Below are positions 1 through 13,415 of a stretch of 64,000 nt of DNA, piece after piece. The notes under the pieces were generated by a model, which ran no database searches, was not told the origin of the DNA, and saw only the letters and a program-made list of their open reading frames with translations. Each line of letters opens with the position of its first letter. Position 1 is the first letter of the stretch. Both the position numbers and the translations under genes were made by a program. Source of the DNA: Prostheceraeus crozeri (lineage: Eukaryota > Platyhelminthes > Polycladida > Euryleptidae). Location: positions 62,001-126,000 of the forward strand of contig CAJQUW010004584.1 in the NCBI GenBank assembly GCA_907163375.1, read 5' to 3'.

Positions 1-688
1 CAAGCAGATAGAGTTGAGGCGAAGCTAATTCAGCACATGTTTTCCATATATCTGAATTCACCATAGTGAAAATTAAATCAAAGCAATTTCAGTGATATCT
101 ATTTTATCATAGATATCCCTGCCAATTTAGACTGCATTTTTCATGCATATTGACGTTGAGAAAAAGATCGGTTGAAGTCACATCGAGCAATGCGTATTAC
201 GATTGTAGTAGATGCTTCGCAAAAATCATAAAATCAATAATATTATCAGTATCACAGGATAGTACCGCCGTTCTGTCTGAGATGATAGAGCTTAAGATAC
301 TTGGGTGTTTTATTTCTGACATTTTGAGTAGAGTTCTCGTCAGATGATATGATGCAAATGATAGCTGGCCTAGATAATCAGACGGTTCGGCTGCCGGCTG
401 CCGGCTTGGGTCATTTTACAAGTCGGCATCAGTATGACTTCAGTGTGGTTGCTATTGCGTTTAATGAAATTTGAGTCGGAAATTTATAAATGCCTAAAAT
501 CAATCACATTAAATTAGCATATGGGGCAATGATATTTCTCATTGATTCTTAGGATTTGTACTTCTCATGAATAATTTCGACGAAATTGTAGCCGAGACGT
601 TTATATGCTGTAGACCTGTTGGTACATGCATCATACAGCCATTTGGATAAATGATGCCAAGAAAAGTACAAGAGGTATTGAGTACTGA
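1..688. other. No gene recognised
   Basis: Intergenic or intronic AT-rich sequence. Short open frames here have no family signature, and no convincing inverted or tandem repeat was seen. Confidence 0.5.
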
Positions 689-1069
689 GAACTAAGTCGA
701 TTTGATTGCAATCTGAATTTGACTGTGAATCTGAAACAAAAGATTGTAACCCCAGTATTGAAATTAAGATGCGGAAGTCATAATCTTGCTGTTAGGACTG
801 GCAGCTATAGAAATCGATTAAGCTATGAAGAAAGACAATGTAGTTTATGCGATGATAGAACAATAGAAACTGTATACCATTTCGTTTGTGAATGTTCAGT
901 ATACAATGCTATCAGCTTCACACCCTTCTTTATAAACATATCAAAGCAAGATTTCTATGCTATGCTGGAAACTTTAGAGATAGATCAAGTTGTGAAATTA
1001 ACCAAGTTCACACTGAATGCAAATGACATCACAGCTGACAAATTACGTCAAGTACACATAGCATGGTGA
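689..1069 (+). pseudogene. LINE ORF2 C-terminal fragment (zinc-knuckle tail)
   Basis: An open stretch of about 126 codons with no usable start. It carries the C-terminal signature of non-LTR retrotransposon ORF2: an LKLRCGSHNLAVRTGSY block followed by a CSLC...HFVCEC cysteine/histidine cluster (C-x2-C-x9-H-x3-C). In the family this zinc-knuckle-like tail follows the reverse transcriptase and is thought to help bind RNA. No reverse transcriptase motifs lie upstream, so this is a 5'-truncated copy, the usual fate of LINE insertions. The exact clade is unclear. Confidence 0.6.
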
Positions 1070-2410
1070 TAACTAATCAACTACATAAAAAAGTCACACA
1101 ATCCAAGATTGCGTCCAGCACGAGTTGAAAGACAAATTGTTATCGGAGGTCCGGAACGTATCATCTACTAAGCGCGAACACATTCTTTGATTCACCTATC
1201 TCATTACAGGCAGCCACCATGAGTTTCTGCAGGGAAAGAGGCCGAAAATGAGACTTTCACAGAATGACGTGCATCCTTGGGTACTTGCTAGTTTTACCCA
1301 GGTCATTCAAAGGAAGCAGATTTAAATTCATTGGGAAACAGACAGAAGGAGTCGTTGAAAATACGGTCTTCTGTGTTTTTCTGATTTAAGAGAGAAACTA
1401 GGTCTACAGCCATAATTTCTGGGAAGGAATTTTCTTATGTGCTCATGTCAGTGATGAGAAGAATTGTCATTCTCATCATATGAGGTAATGTATAGAGATT
1501 CCGTGGTCTAGACTTGCATATAGTACTGTTCAGTTAGAGAAGAAAAGAAAATCTAATTTTCAGTGAAAACTTCAATCAGCTCACAGGAAGTTATAAAATG
1601 GAATATGAAACGTCTTCAGACGATTAGTATGAAGAATGTGACATTATTGTTAGAAAATGGCATGTGGCAAATAGCTCTTCATTGAATGAAAACCCCGTGT
1701 ACCAGCGACTTAAGAGATACAACGTTAAGCACTTTTGAATCCTCAGCCGCACTCTCTTGACCAAGGAATCCTGATGAAATGAACTTGTTTTCTATCTTTA
1801 CTTGGATGGATGCCGTCGCAATTCGGGCACTTCACCATGTCTCACCGCGTGTGCAGAGACTGCCTGTCATTCTATATGAAATGGGTAAGACTACAGAAAT
1901 TGATAACTTGCATCTGTGTTTATTTTCTCAGTGGGCCAGAATAGCGGCCGACTCTGGTCGCTTTACATCAATTACTGCTGTGCTCTGTAAATACCCCTAT
2001 CAATATAATTATGATGAAGTCCAAGGTTGCACTTTTTATCGGCTACGGCTACGGATGGATGACTTTATTAACGCAGGTGTTGCAACGCAGGCAAATTGAC
2101 GGAGCAAAATAAATCGTTTAACCTATGACAGTCCGACATGCTGATGGCTTGTCATTTTATTCGAATAAAGGATCATTTCAAGAGTCCTTTAACGTTCGAG
2201 TACCTATATATACGAATTATAACATCAGACCGCTAACTATCAACTGAAAATACGTCTTGGGTGGTAAAATGATGCGACAGCGAGAATCGTAAGAAAGTCA
2301 ATGAGGGCGCTAGTAATAATAAGATGAAGTTTCAACTTCACTACTTCCCCAAACTGGAGGCTTGGACGGTTCTGCAATAGTCACACTTTTCTGGAACATT
2401 GTGATCTTTT
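1070..2410. other. No gene recognised
   Basis: The longest open frame (1779-2099, 106 codons) has no recognisable domain or splice-flanked structure. Nothing else can be supported. Confidence 0.4.
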
Positions 2411-2510
2411 AGTCTGGATGCCCTTCCTGCCGACTTCCCATGACAATTCCGTGGCTCGAACTCTGGAGTCTGGACCAAAGGATCATTAGGTCAAGTATTT
2501 AACCACGGAA
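2411..2510 (-). repeat. tRNA-derived SINE-like fragment
   Basis: Read on the minus strand, the segment opens with a tRNA-like head: a box A-like GTGGTTAAATACTTGACC and a box B-like GAGTTCGAGCC. A non-tRNA body follows with GTCGGCAGGAAGGGCATCC. A pol III-type promoter head joined to a short unrelated body is typical of SINEs. No target duplication or tail was identified, so the boundaries are approximate. Confidence 0.45.
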
Positions 2511-3274
2511 ACTATGATGATGTATAAGTTGGTAGTCCCTGCTAGATGTGGGTAATCTGTATAGAATGTTCGAGAACCACTCTTCTAGTCAATCAAAAGC
2601 TTCGAATTGAAACTTCCGCAATTCATTCAAACGTCAATCAAAGTTCATCCATGTTGTCTCAAGTGAGAGAAGCGATTATGTTTGTCACGCCATATGATTG
2701 ATCTTCTTTTCTGATGAAATTGCCTGCTAGAACTCTGGAGAACGCTCGAGAGCTATCAGCACAGTTTTAACATGCTAGTTATTGAGCGAAAATGTCAATT
2801 TTGATCACAAGTCTAAGTAACACTCGCGAAGTATTGCACACTGGAGATTCGCAAGAAAAAGTGGCAGTGAAATGGCAACTTAGTTCTGACTCAGCTCTCT
2901 AGTTTGACAGTACCTTAACCCAAAGCTCGCAGTCTTTCTGGAATTTTTGAATTTCCGGAATTTCATCATTTCATGCACTTTTATGGCGATTACTCAAATT
3001 TTCGGAGTTCTGATGGCTTCCTGCCCTGATTTTTATATTTCACAGTGCTATAATCTCTATGATTATTGCTTCCATAATATAGTTTATGCTTTCCAAAGTG
3101 TGCATAAATTTCAAAGAGTGCAATAAACAGTCTTTATTACACTCCTTCGTTGAAATACATTAGCACATAGAAAGTTTTTCATCCTCTACAACGAAAATCA
3201 TGCATAGAATTTGCATAGAAATGCATGTACAATGGACAGAGAAGCAGGCTATCTGATTTCAAAATTGCTTTGGT
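2511..3274. other. No gene recognised
   Basis: AT-rich sequence without identifiable coding or repeat structure, probably intronic or upstream of the host gene at 5649. Confidence 0.4.
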
Positions 3275-5380
3275 TTGATTTTCACATAGACTTCTAAATT
3301 TCTCTGGACAGATAGGTTGAAATTTGCCTCATACATGTTCAGGTCAGCAATCCTAAATTAGACTACTGTAAATAGACTGTCATCAATCGTTATCAAATTT
3401 TAGAGAACGTATTGCCAGAACAATGCAGGTAAAGCACAGTATGTGTGTGTATTTATGTACATTGGGAGTAAGGACGCACTGTTATGCGTTGAATACATGT
3501 GCTAGACCTCCGCGTTATAAGCTAAGTTTTGCGATTTTTCTGCTAATAAGTCAGAAATGAGGCATCTGAGATGTTATGAACAAATTTCCTGCACATGCTG
3601 TTGAAATATTTCATTGAAATTTCTGAAATCTGGTTCATGTACGTATGTACGGCAAGATTTTGCGAGGAAGTAATCGGAAAAGTCACCAAGAGAAATATTA
3701 TATCGATATCCTATTCTGAGCACCATCCTTTCATTTTTTTAAAGCAAGAAGCTATTTTCTCTTAGACAACTATTCAGTTTGATCTCATACAATAGCCTCC
3801 AGCATAGAATGCATGGTTGAAGCACAGATGCGTTTGGACTTCCATGATAAATTTTATTCAAAAGTTTTGCAGCTTCAGTGATGTCGAGCATTGCCAACTT
3901 AATATTTGTGACAGTGCATTTACTACAGGAATCACATTTTTTACATTTCAAAAGTGAAAGGCAACTAGCACCACTGACATCATCTCAATTATTAGTATTC
4001 ATATTAAAATCAGTCCTTGCATGCAAGCATCCTGGATACATTTCATCTTCTGTGGTTGACTGCTTCATATTCTATCATCAACATTTCTCAGAGTCCAAAA
4101 AACTTCAATAAAGAAATTGTTTTTATTTTATTTTCACTCTCTGTGCGATGACGCAAGGAGATAAAATAATTTGCTCCAGTCATTTGACGTGTCCAGTCAA
4201 AACACTGATAAAAATAATCCGACTGCACTTTCTCGAGTACTTGTCATTTTTCTCAGAAGGGTCTCCATCACATGTCGGATCGCTTCATATCTGTTCCAAC
4301 CTCCTCAGAAGTGGCTGCGCAGGTTGGGAATGCTTATTGAGTCCATCATCATTGCTGTCATTGAAATATAAGAAGGATCTCCCTTTTCTGTTCCTCTTTA
4401 TTTCAGGACATTTAAAGTGTGGGAATCGCCAGCTTCTCTTTTCCTCTCGAAATTGTCCCTTAGCATGTTCAATGATATGGGTGGATCTTATAGCGTTAGT
4501 CTTCCGTCCATAGACTTCGACTTCACCAGCAACTTTATCAGCCTTTCCCAAGTATTACATAACTGAATCCGATTTCGAATTTCTATTACTGACTGGTCAT
4601 CCAGATATTATACAAAAGTCATCAGATTGATAACTTTGGAAAACTTGTGATACATGATATGTGCTTGTTGGAATGGATTTCTCTCTACGTGATAGATGCG
4701 AACATTCGCAGACGATGCTGAAGGGAAGATTTCAACTTATGTTCGCCATTTTTAGCCCATGATCGCTTTGAGATATCACAAACCCAGATAGAATGATTTC
4801 CTTGTAGATTTTAGACAAAATCCTCTTTCCAAAGAATCTTCCGAATGTGCTTCCATTGCCAGGACATGTATTTAAAAACGTGGCCCTGCCGAATCGCAAC
4901 TTTGTAGTTGTTTGGAGAAGAATTTAGACATAAAGGAATTTTGATGGCACTGTCCTTTAGATTACGCCTTTTCATTTTTTCACTTTCTTCAAGCGATAAT
5001 GATCTATGTACTTCGTGATGGTATTGTCGTCAGGTTCGTGGAAGTGGAAGTCACACAAGACGGAATGTTTAGTTCGGATATAATACTTTCTACTAACTCG
5101 ATGCGACTATACAGATTCAAAATTCCTTGTTATGTAGAGGAATTGGTGTTACACTATCATTGCATTTAGGTTGACAACCAGCAGCGGCATAATTATTTGG
5201 TATTTTGCATTAGATTGAATCGCACAAGAGACACATCAAATAGTCATCTATCCCTTCGATTAGCTACAAGATTCGATCTTCTGTAACACAACTGTTGGTT
5301 GGCCTGAACATGTAGAAAATGATTTCAAATTTTGCTCACCTATCTGTCCAGAGAAATTTAGAAGTCTATGGATTTTCAAA
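3275..5380. mobile_element. Inverted-repeat DNA element of unknown superfamily
   Basis: About 74 bases at 3275-3348 reappear inverted at 5299-5378. Shared blocks are CATAGACTTCTAAATTTCTC, TGGACAGATAGGT and ACATGTTCAGGYCA, separated by small indels. The 2.1-kb interior has short minus-strand open frames (3739-3951, 4285-4551, and pieces near 4800-5000) but no transposase motif I recognise. The spacing and divergence fit an old DNA transposon. It would lie in an intron upstream of the host-gene exon at 5649 if that gene extends leftward. No target-site duplication was found. Confidence 0.5.
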
Positions 5381-5648
5381 TCATGTTAAGGATCATGATC
5401 ATAGATTCTGGTAGTTCTGTGAAATATAAAGTTACTTACAGAACTCGTGCAAAGATATCCAGCTTAATTGCATTTTTCTCGATCAACAAACTATGGCCTC
5501 GCCCTTCGGGCTCGTGCATAGACATGTTGATCTCAAAAAATGCAATAAAGCTGATACTTTGCACTTGTTGTGTAAAGAACGTTTACATTGGAGCGTTATA
5601 ATCGATTGAGGTTGCCGGATATTATTCCACGGTCTAATTCTTTTCCAG

Positions 5649-6425
5649 GATTTCGCCTCTTCCCCTGGCCTTAATGGTGACCCGGACATCAGCCGTCAAT
5701 GTTGTGAACGTTGTCTACACCTTGGTCTGGCCTTCCTTTCCCAACGCCTTTGTTCGAACACAGCATCATCAACTCCAGAGACACTCCGTCACATCTATCG
5801 TGCCCTTCGTCATGCAGAATTAGACATCCGGGATGTTCTCCGACCTGTTCTTCTCGACCATGCTGCCAGACTAGAATCCTTCTCCCGCGATGAGAGGCCT
5901 CACGTGCGCCGAGGTGCGACGTGTCTCTTCTTCGACGTTCTCAGTGGCCAGGAGATCCGATCGACACCTGAAGCATTCGCCGAGTTGGTTAGCGAAGTGT
6001 TATTGCCCGGTCTGAAGGCCGTATTGGCGGATGTAGGGACAGGGAAAGACGATGACACGATTCGTGATCATGCTGACTACGTAGCCAATGCTGTGGACCT
6101 GCTGTTAACCCGCTGTGTTCATGAAGGGATACCGTTGAATGGCCAAGTGTGGGGAGAAATAGTAGAGCTGATCCGCATCGGTACAAAGGCGGAACAGCTG
6201 TCGGTGGCGTTTGCAAGTCTTCTTTCTCTTCAGAGTCTTTCGTATGGCGTGTCAGAGGCTGCGAAGAATGAGGTGGATGTAGCAAGACTCCCACTGAATA
6301 ATGAAAAAGAACGAATGAAGACGGTGCGTTGGAGGCTGTGGAGACTTGCCCTAGAGATGGCCGAAACGGCTGTGGCAAAGGATGTTCCTGAAGCACTGCT
6401 GTCCGATTCACTGCTGTTACTGCAG
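5649..6425 (+). CDS. Host gene, internal exon (HEAT/ARM-like large protein)
   Basis: First visible exon of a multi-exon gene. It opens after the acceptor TTCTTTTCCAG and closes at the donor CAG|GTAAG. It is 777 bases, phase 0 at both ends, encoding 259 residues from DFASSPGLNGDPD to LLSDSLLLLQ without a stop. The peptide is rich in leucine and alanine and reads as paired amphipathic helices (for example HIYRALRHAELDIRDVL and FAELVSEVLLPGLKAVL), as in HEAT/armadillo solenoids. There is no initiator in context, so earlier exons must lie further left; none could be identified. The family is not firmly recognised. A BIG/ARFGEF-type (Sec7 GEF) C-terminal region is one possibility, suggested only by the final helices of the last exon. 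Confidence 0.75.
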
Positions 6426-7081
6426 GTAAGAGAATTTCAGAGATGCTGCAAGTATGATGACAGAATCCCGCACCCACCACCTTAGACGGGGAGAAGCTGA
6501 TGAGATTTGCTGACAGGATTGTGTGGATATTGGTTCTGAAATTCTGAAAATGCTTTGAAACCAATTTACAACAGTGTCATAGATACACACGGAAGAGCAA
6601 GATCTGAGTGATTCTCGGAAAGCAAATGGCGCACAAAGGTCGTTGAGTTAACGATTGATAATGGTGTGTAGTTTTCATTGAATTGATGCCAATAGTTCAT
6701 ATTAGGCCTTCTTTACGGATTATTTCTACTAAGTAGGTTATATCTATTCCTCTTGCGGATTATACAGGTTTTGCTTCATTGAAAATTCCATTGGCACCCC
6801 CATTTTTCTAGAATATCATTTATAAATGATAAAATGATTCATTTAAGCCCCCTCTTCATTTTCAAATACTTCGTGGCTTTATGGAAAGCATAACCTGCTT
6901 GAAACTTGCCTTCCATCAGTCTCTCATCAGGCTCGGTTAGCAGGTCCTTCTTCAAGCTCGACGGTGCCCTCATGAAATTCATCTGCACACGACGGTGAAT
7001 TTGGCTACCCTTTCTTAGTGATTTGGCATGCTTTGTCGCACCCTTCAATTTTCAAAACTCATCCATTCATTGTGTTTTCAG

Positions 7082-7629
7082 ACGAATTTCTTGGCCGAGT
7101 TCGGTGCACTAGACAGTGAAGAGAAAGCGGAGGTGATTGAAGTCGTGGTCGGGCTGGTCCGTCATCGTGCTCAGACTCCTGCGCTATGTCCCGAGGAAGT
7201 TCAGGACCGCAAAGAACGCTGCCTGCTTGCGTTGGTATCGTCTGTATCTGACGCACTATTCCACAGTGGAATTAAAGAGGACGAGAGACAGGCGTGTCAT
7301 CTTCTCTATCTTCTCGCCAACCTACCGTTCGAGGGAGTTGATGAAAAAGAGGTGGCAACGTGGCCTGCTAATCACTTGCGATGTCATCAGCGTCAAGCCT
7401 TTCTCTTGCTGAAGGAGGTGGCCTCCAGTCGTGTGGAGAGCGGCAAGAACCAAAATCAATGGCTGACGCGCTGTTTGCAGATGTGTCACACAGCTACGAT
7501 GCGTCAATATTACTGCGTGGATCTCGGATCTTGGCGAGCAGCTCATGATTGCCTTGCCTTCACAATAGATATCCTCAGTAGGCCGAAATTACATCTAGGC
7601 AAATCTGAGGAGCAGCTTCAACTTGGCAG
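7082..7629 (+). CDS. Host gene, penultimate exon
   Basis: Opens after TGTGTTTTCAG and ends at the donor GCAG|GTGAGT. It is 548 bases: 182 codons plus two bases, so it enters in phase 0 and leaves in phase 2. It runs from TNFLAEFGALDSEEK to GKSEEQLQL and continues the helical solenoid character of the previous exon. It includes a segment spelling RKERCLLALVSSVSDALFHS and one spelling HQRQAFLLLKEVASSR. The upstream intron is 656 bp and the downstream intron 1,522 bp; the latter hosts the MITE at 8235-8747. Frame, phase and splice sites all agree with the exon before and after, which is the main evidence that this is a real gene. Confidence 0.78.
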
Positions 7630-8234
7630 GTGAGTCAGAAAGGAGGTTGACATGTTTCTTGATGTAGTGATAAAGTTTGGGCCTGAGGTAGATCCTGTTT
7701 AGATCAAATCACATCAATTTATCACTCTTAATGTGGTTCTTCAGCTTCTGTTCATGGAAAAATTGCCCTACTTGAATGCAGGACGTGTTTTGTGTTGAAG
7801 TTCATCTGTAGTTAAATGAGTTGAGAAAATTTAGTGTGTGGAGAGCCTACAGTCTCGCATTGAGGATTCAACGCATTAAAAGGGAGCAAGAAAAGTGAGA
7901 AATTGATGCCGAAAAACAAATTGAAGAAATAGAAGATTCAAACATTTCTTCAACTTGAGTTTTGATGCTACTGTTTCTCAGTATTTTCTGCATTTTGCGA
8001 CTCTTGTCCTCTTTTAACTTGGTCGAATCATCAATGCGCTACTATAGGTTCCCATCATACCACATTTCCTAAAGTCTCAGTTTGTCTATATCTATGATGC
8101 TACCCGTGCTAGACTAGAATGAAAACTTGCAGAAAATTTTCATCGACTTTTATCATTCTCCCAGTTACACTGACTTTTCTGAATGGTAACACTTATTTTG
8201 TACTTATTTGACCAGTCGTTTCGGGAGTTTCATT

Positions 8235-8747
8235 TAATACCAATAAAAGCAAGAACACTTTTCAGTGTGAACTCCGTGTTTTTATTTTGGTAAAACATCT
8301 CGTCAGTTTAAAATTCGCCACCATGAACACAAAAGCGCTATAAATAAAAGAAGCGAAAATAATGCGCTAGCGCTGCATACGTTGTTGCATGGAAATAATG
8401 CCAGCATAGATAATTTTAAAATTGAGATTCTATCAAAGAAAACTAATTCTCGTGATACTACTATCGACGAATGTAAATATATTGACAGTCTAAAACCTAA
8501 GATTAATAGGAAACAAGAAATGACGTCATACCCTCTTGTTAGCCATGTTCACGGCTGATCTATGACCATTGATGGCCTTATTTAATGGTTGGATATGCAC
8601 GTAAGGGTGATGCAAACATCAACAGTTGACAAGGGCCAAGAGGCCGAAAATTTCTGTAATTTTGATTTGATTTTATTATTTGACTGCTTGACCAAAATAA
8701 AAACACGGAGTTCACACTGAAAAGTGTTCTTGCTTTTACTGGTATTA
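8235..8747. mobile_element. MITE with ~57-bp terminal inverted repeats, in a host intron
   Basis: Positions 8235-8293 and 8689-8747 are inverted copies differing at about two positions; they begin TAATACC and share GCAAGAACACTTTTCAGTG. The 513-bp element has no coding capacity. It lies wholly within the 1.5-kb last intron of the HEAT-like gene. Within each TIR the sequence CACTTTTCAGTG forms a short internal palindrome. The superfamily cannot be assigned because no clear target duplication is visible. Confidence 0.75.
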
Positions 8748-9151
8748 TTTTGTACTGTCCAGCAGGTGATGCCAGAAGCATTGAAGAAAACTGATGTGAC
8801 GTATTCCTAAGGCGACCGAAATTTGACACTAAAGTAGAACATTTTGACTTTCTATTTGAGAAATTTTGACTTTTTATTGACCCAACGAAAACTGAAGAAC
8901 TGAATAAAAAAGGTTTTTGCAGTCGTGGAAAAATTTGAAATAGTAGACGATGAGGCGAATACGGGGAGAACAAGCAATCATTTCAAGAAAATGAACCATC
9001 ATACATTAGGTTTGAATTTTAGCAGCAAACATCGTGAAGCCACCTTATCGAGGATCCCCTTAGCTTGTTCACGTGGAGTTTAGGTTTCAAATTTCATAAA
9101 TGTTTCTCATATCGCAGTCAGATCTCCTGAAGTCACTCCTTTCTTCTGCAG

Positions 9152-9842
9152 GGAATACAAATCCGTTCTTCACAACTACTTCTTCGCCTTCGACAAGGAT
9201 TCACGGCATGTGACGGCTGCCGATTTCTTGGAACATCAGAAATTGGAGTTGGAGACACTTGGGAAAGTCAGGGACTTCATAGCAGCACGTCCGCTGATGG
9301 ATGATCGCAGCGCTCTCCGACATCACATCACACAAAACTTCCTTCTACATCTTCTAGATAGGGGACCTGTGACAGATGTTCTTCTTTCTCCCAACACCAC
9401 AGGGCCGTCATTGGCCGGAGAATTCTACGACGCACGTCAATGGCGGTTCCAGGCGGCGTGTATCGACACTCTGGTGACTCTCGTGAACTGGTGGCTTCAG
9501 CTGCCCGACAGTGTGAAGAAAGAAGACGACTTCAATTTACTAGCTATGTTTAAGAACTACGCCGTTGAGACGCTTGTCGGCTTCAGGGACCGACTAGAAG
9601 CAAGAGGAGAGGAGCCTCTGCCATCTGTTATGTATTTCGAGATTAGCGCCATATCACAGACAATTAAGGAAATGTTAACCTCCGTCCACTTGGACACGCG
9701 CCGCCGAGAATGTGTTGTTGAATTATATCCTTATCTTGTAGATATTATCCTTTATTGCAGCGGCAAAATGCTGGCCAGTATTCTAGACGTGCTGCACGCC
9801 TACAAGGCTATCATGCAGCCTGGAGAAATGAAATGCTCTTGA
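9152..9842 (+). CDS. Host gene, terminal coding exon
   Basis: Opens after the acceptor TTTCTTCTGCAG. Its first base completes an AGG codon with the two bases carried over from the previous exon. It then reads 229 codons to a TGA at 9840-9842 (C-terminal residues QPGEMKCS). The last 60 residues contain ELYPYLVDIILYCSGKML and ILDVLHAYKAIM, a helical ending reminiscent of the HDS region that closes BIG-type ARF exchange factors. That resemblance is weak and is my inference. No canonical AATAAA is seen in the first kilobase downstream, so the polyadenylation site is unknown. The three exons together give about 670 residues. Confidence 0.78.
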
Positions 9843-12800
9843 CGAGTTTGTGCCATAGTCATGAATGTAAAATTCTCAAATATCAGTAATATATTCTTTT
9901 GTGCTATTCATTGTTTTCGCTGACTGAAGTTTTGAAATACAGGGAATTCGAGTAGGATTAACTTCAAATACCAAATGAAGTATGAAAATACTTGTGGAAA
10001 TCATCAACATTTAATCACAGAACCTTATAATTAAGCACTCAACGTAGCACTATATAGTCTATGAGTAGCAGATACTATTTTTATGCTCAGTTAGCAGCAA
10101 TGCTGGCGTCTGATCTTTGCGATGCTGTATAAGAGCTTTCTACACTAGCATCATCGCCAACCAAATTGTTGTCATTTTCTAAGTGTATGCATAATATACA
10201 TGTCTTTCCTGCTGACAAAGTTGAAACATTGGATTTCTTTACAACAATAAGCTAATCGGTAACCTAGTGAATGCTTCAAGAAAATCTTGAGAACCTGCTG
10301 TCTTAATGACAGAAGCACAGTCCCTCTGAGACTGCCTGTGTAGATGAAGCGCGTCGAGTGTTGTTTCTTCGTTACAAATTAGGAAATCCTTTCATCATAA
10401 CCCTCGGATCTGGGTGGAATCATCATTTTCTTTTGATAATTGTGGTTCGGCTCATGAGTCCCTGTTGCCTCTGGAAGACTCATACGGCATATCTTTACCT
10501 GCTGCTGTAGAGTTGAGTTAATTAAGTGCGAATCTCAGTGAGGTTGATAGTGCACATATCATGCAATTTCTCTTCGTTTTATATGCTGTAATGTAGCTGT
10601 TAGTACACACAGTACTATCATAACTAAATCAGTAGCATTATAAATAACTTAATTGTTTGAAGAAATTAAGAAACTAGCTATCTCTTTTCCAAGTGGCTCT
10701 GATTAGGTTCTGATCAGATTTTTCTTCGAGAGTGAAGCGATTTCACTGAACGTCCACCAAGTAGCGCAATCAGGCATGCAAAGCAAATCATCTACATGTA
10801 GGCTACGTGCATTTAGATAAGTGATGGGAACTTTTATAGTTTTAAGTTTTTGCATTACTTTGTAGCCATTCTTGTACTAGATTCTTTCGCGGGAGGCTAT
10901 GTCATCAAGCTTTTATTTCGTAGAACTTCGAAATTAAAACACTTTTAAATCAATGCATCAGTTTGATTCTGTAAGCAAGTCAATTTCCATTACTTAGCGG
11001 TCGAGTAGGCTAGCCACTACTTGAGCAACTTATTTCATTTCTCTAACTGTTTAACCGCGATTTAAGTATTTTATTTGCTATGAAAAATGAATGAAATGAA
11101 AACACAATGTTTATGAATTATTTTATGAAAAAAACATAATGAAGACATCAGATATGCAAAAAATATTCGTGATTGTTGAATGGCACAATAAAAGTCATAC
11201 AGCAACTGTTCATTTGATCTTTTGTGAAACTTCCTTGGAAACAGACCCAGCGTAGCCAAGCGAATATCCCGTTTCATTTTTCAGAGCAGCAGAACTTAAT
11301 TCGTGAACTTCCGGAACAAAATATACTGAAATTAAAAACAAAAAAATTAGTCTTTTGGTAGGCTAAATGTCGCTGATCGCATTGAGGCAGCGTGACATGA
11401 AGTCATCTTTATTTTTCTTGAAAGCAGAATGTTCTTTTATTAGAATTTTTCAGACAAAGAAATTATCTAAAGACAATATGCGAAATATTTTCGAATTATT
11501 TTCACATTTAGAGGTGGCGCGTGCTGCTAGTTTGACGTAGCTGTCGCTCATTCAGAGTGACCTTGCGATTGTCCTGGAAATTAGCTTGGCGAAGGAAATG
11601 GGAGTTGGGGTTTGTCACTCGGGATAAGATGTCTTTACTCTTGTCGTTATCCTGTGGTAACGCCGCTCGCTAATATGATGATATTATATGGTGAGTTAGC
11701 GATTTTGTGGCTAAAATTATTTTATTGCTCAATTTCGTGATAAAGTTATCACAAGATGTGAAAGTCGCCTTTATTTTTTTAGAAATGCGTCTAATATGCA
11801 ACAGCGGTAAGTGGCGGAGTGGCGATTAAGTTGCTAATTAAGTTGATTGAAGTTTATTTGCTAATTTGAGCTGATTTTTCGCCAACCGACAAAATATAGT
11901 GAATATTGCAGTACGGTAAGTATATAGTAACAAATTAGTAGTAAGAAGTAATGTTTGTACGTTGCTTTCATATGAAAATACATTGTATACTCAGTCTGAT
12001 CTGTTAAAAAGGCTATTTTAATGAATGAAAGCTCAAACTAAGAAGCATCTATTTTCATAGTTTTATTTGATTATTTGTTTTATTTGTTTTTTTACATAGT
12101 ATTTGTATTCATAGACCGCAAATTCGCGAACTGTCACCGGCGAACTTCGCAAGTTATAATGCTGCAATCATGACCTCACTGTAGCATGATATAATGTAGC
12201 TGATGTCTACCAGCTTTTCGCAAGATTCATATACCGGTAGACTGCTAATCACCGATAGTTCAGTCATCTGCTGATCTCTGTAATACTGCGGTAGATGAAG
12301 ATAAATAAATACATTTATTTCCAGCAGATACTAAAAAAGATGTTTCTGAGAGTTCTGCCGACACATGTTGCTGATAATCAAACCGCAAAAGAATAAACAA
12401 AAGAACACGTGACATTTGTGGAGAGCATATCTGCAAGGATAATTTGTCCACAAGGTGCCCAAATTGGTCTTAAAACTCTATCGAAAACGGATGAAATTTC
12501 TATTTTTGAATTTTTGATGTAGCCCTACATGTAATACAATTGATTATTACCTAGAATCATTTGATGTTTTCTACGTTAGAATAGAATTTCACGCTATGGG
12601 GACATTCTTGGCCACGCTTGGTATTCTACCGTACGTAGCAAGAATAGTGATGAAAATTTTCCGGAAAATTTTGGAAAATATTGGAAAATTTTGAAAGTTT
12701 TGATTTTTTTGTGATAGCCCTATAATCTGAGCGCTTCCACTCTTGATTTCATCATTATTTCGATTAAAGCGATCGTAGCAATACGAGTTCCGTCCGCGGA

Positions 12801-13264
12801 TTTTTGCACATTCCTTTGCCACCAGTGGCTTGTACTAAATTGATAGCATTTTTAATTATCACACAGACACCGTTTGGGATAACGTGAATCTTGCTTTACA
12901 ATAGGAGTATAGTTTTATGCAATGTGAAAGATCTGGAGCAAAAATTATACTTCATTTTGGAGTTTGCTAATTGTTAGCTTCAAAGTTAAGCTTTATTATG
13001 CAGCGTTGATCATAGTGATGCAAATTCTCCATGTGTTGATGAACATGTGATGAAGTGTAAGCACACAGTCCACGTAGCATTCATGAGCAATCATATTGGA
13101 AGATATAAAGACTGTAAACTCGTGAGATATTTGGACACTAAAGATATCTGTGATGAGTGAAAGAATATCTATGATATCTTTAAACTTCTGGCCTATTGTC
13201 CGACATTTTCGCTGAGGATACACATCTTCCATTTCTAGTTCAGATGGTTCAGATAGTTCCAATT
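9843..13264. other. 3' flank of host gene; no further gene recognised
   Basis: About 3.4 kb of AT-rich sequence. Open frames on both strands (11071-11277, 12260-12451, 12589-12822) lack family signatures or splice context. A locally less AT-rich stretch near 11500-11950 shows nothing I can name. Confidence 0.4.
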
Positions 13265-13415
13265 CGATTTCAGATCTGCCCAAATGAATTTCAGATATGA
13301 TCCAGATGAATTGGAGATCTCCAGTTGAATAAATAATCTTTTCAAAGTTGAGCTTGTGACAGATATCTGAAATTCATCTAATATCTGAAATTCATTTAGA
13401 AAGATCTGAAATAGA
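13265..13415. repeat. Short inverted repeat (TTCAGATCT / AGATCTGAA arms)
   Basis: The left arm (about 13265-13312) contains ATTTCAGATCTGCCC and AATGAATTTCAGATAT. The right arm (13362-13414) carries their reverse complements with TTAGAAAGATCTGAAAT. A loop of about 50 bases separates them. It could be a foldback element or a decayed MITE. No target duplication was recognised. Confidence 0.45.

Noticed and set aside
1779-2099. 106-codon open frame as a possible small gene
   Set aside because: No domain, splice context, homologous copy or codon pattern supports it.
4148-4551. Overlapping open frames on both strands inside the 3.3-5.4 kb element
   Set aside because: Both are moderately long but match no family, and at most one could be real. 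They are kept only as part of the element.
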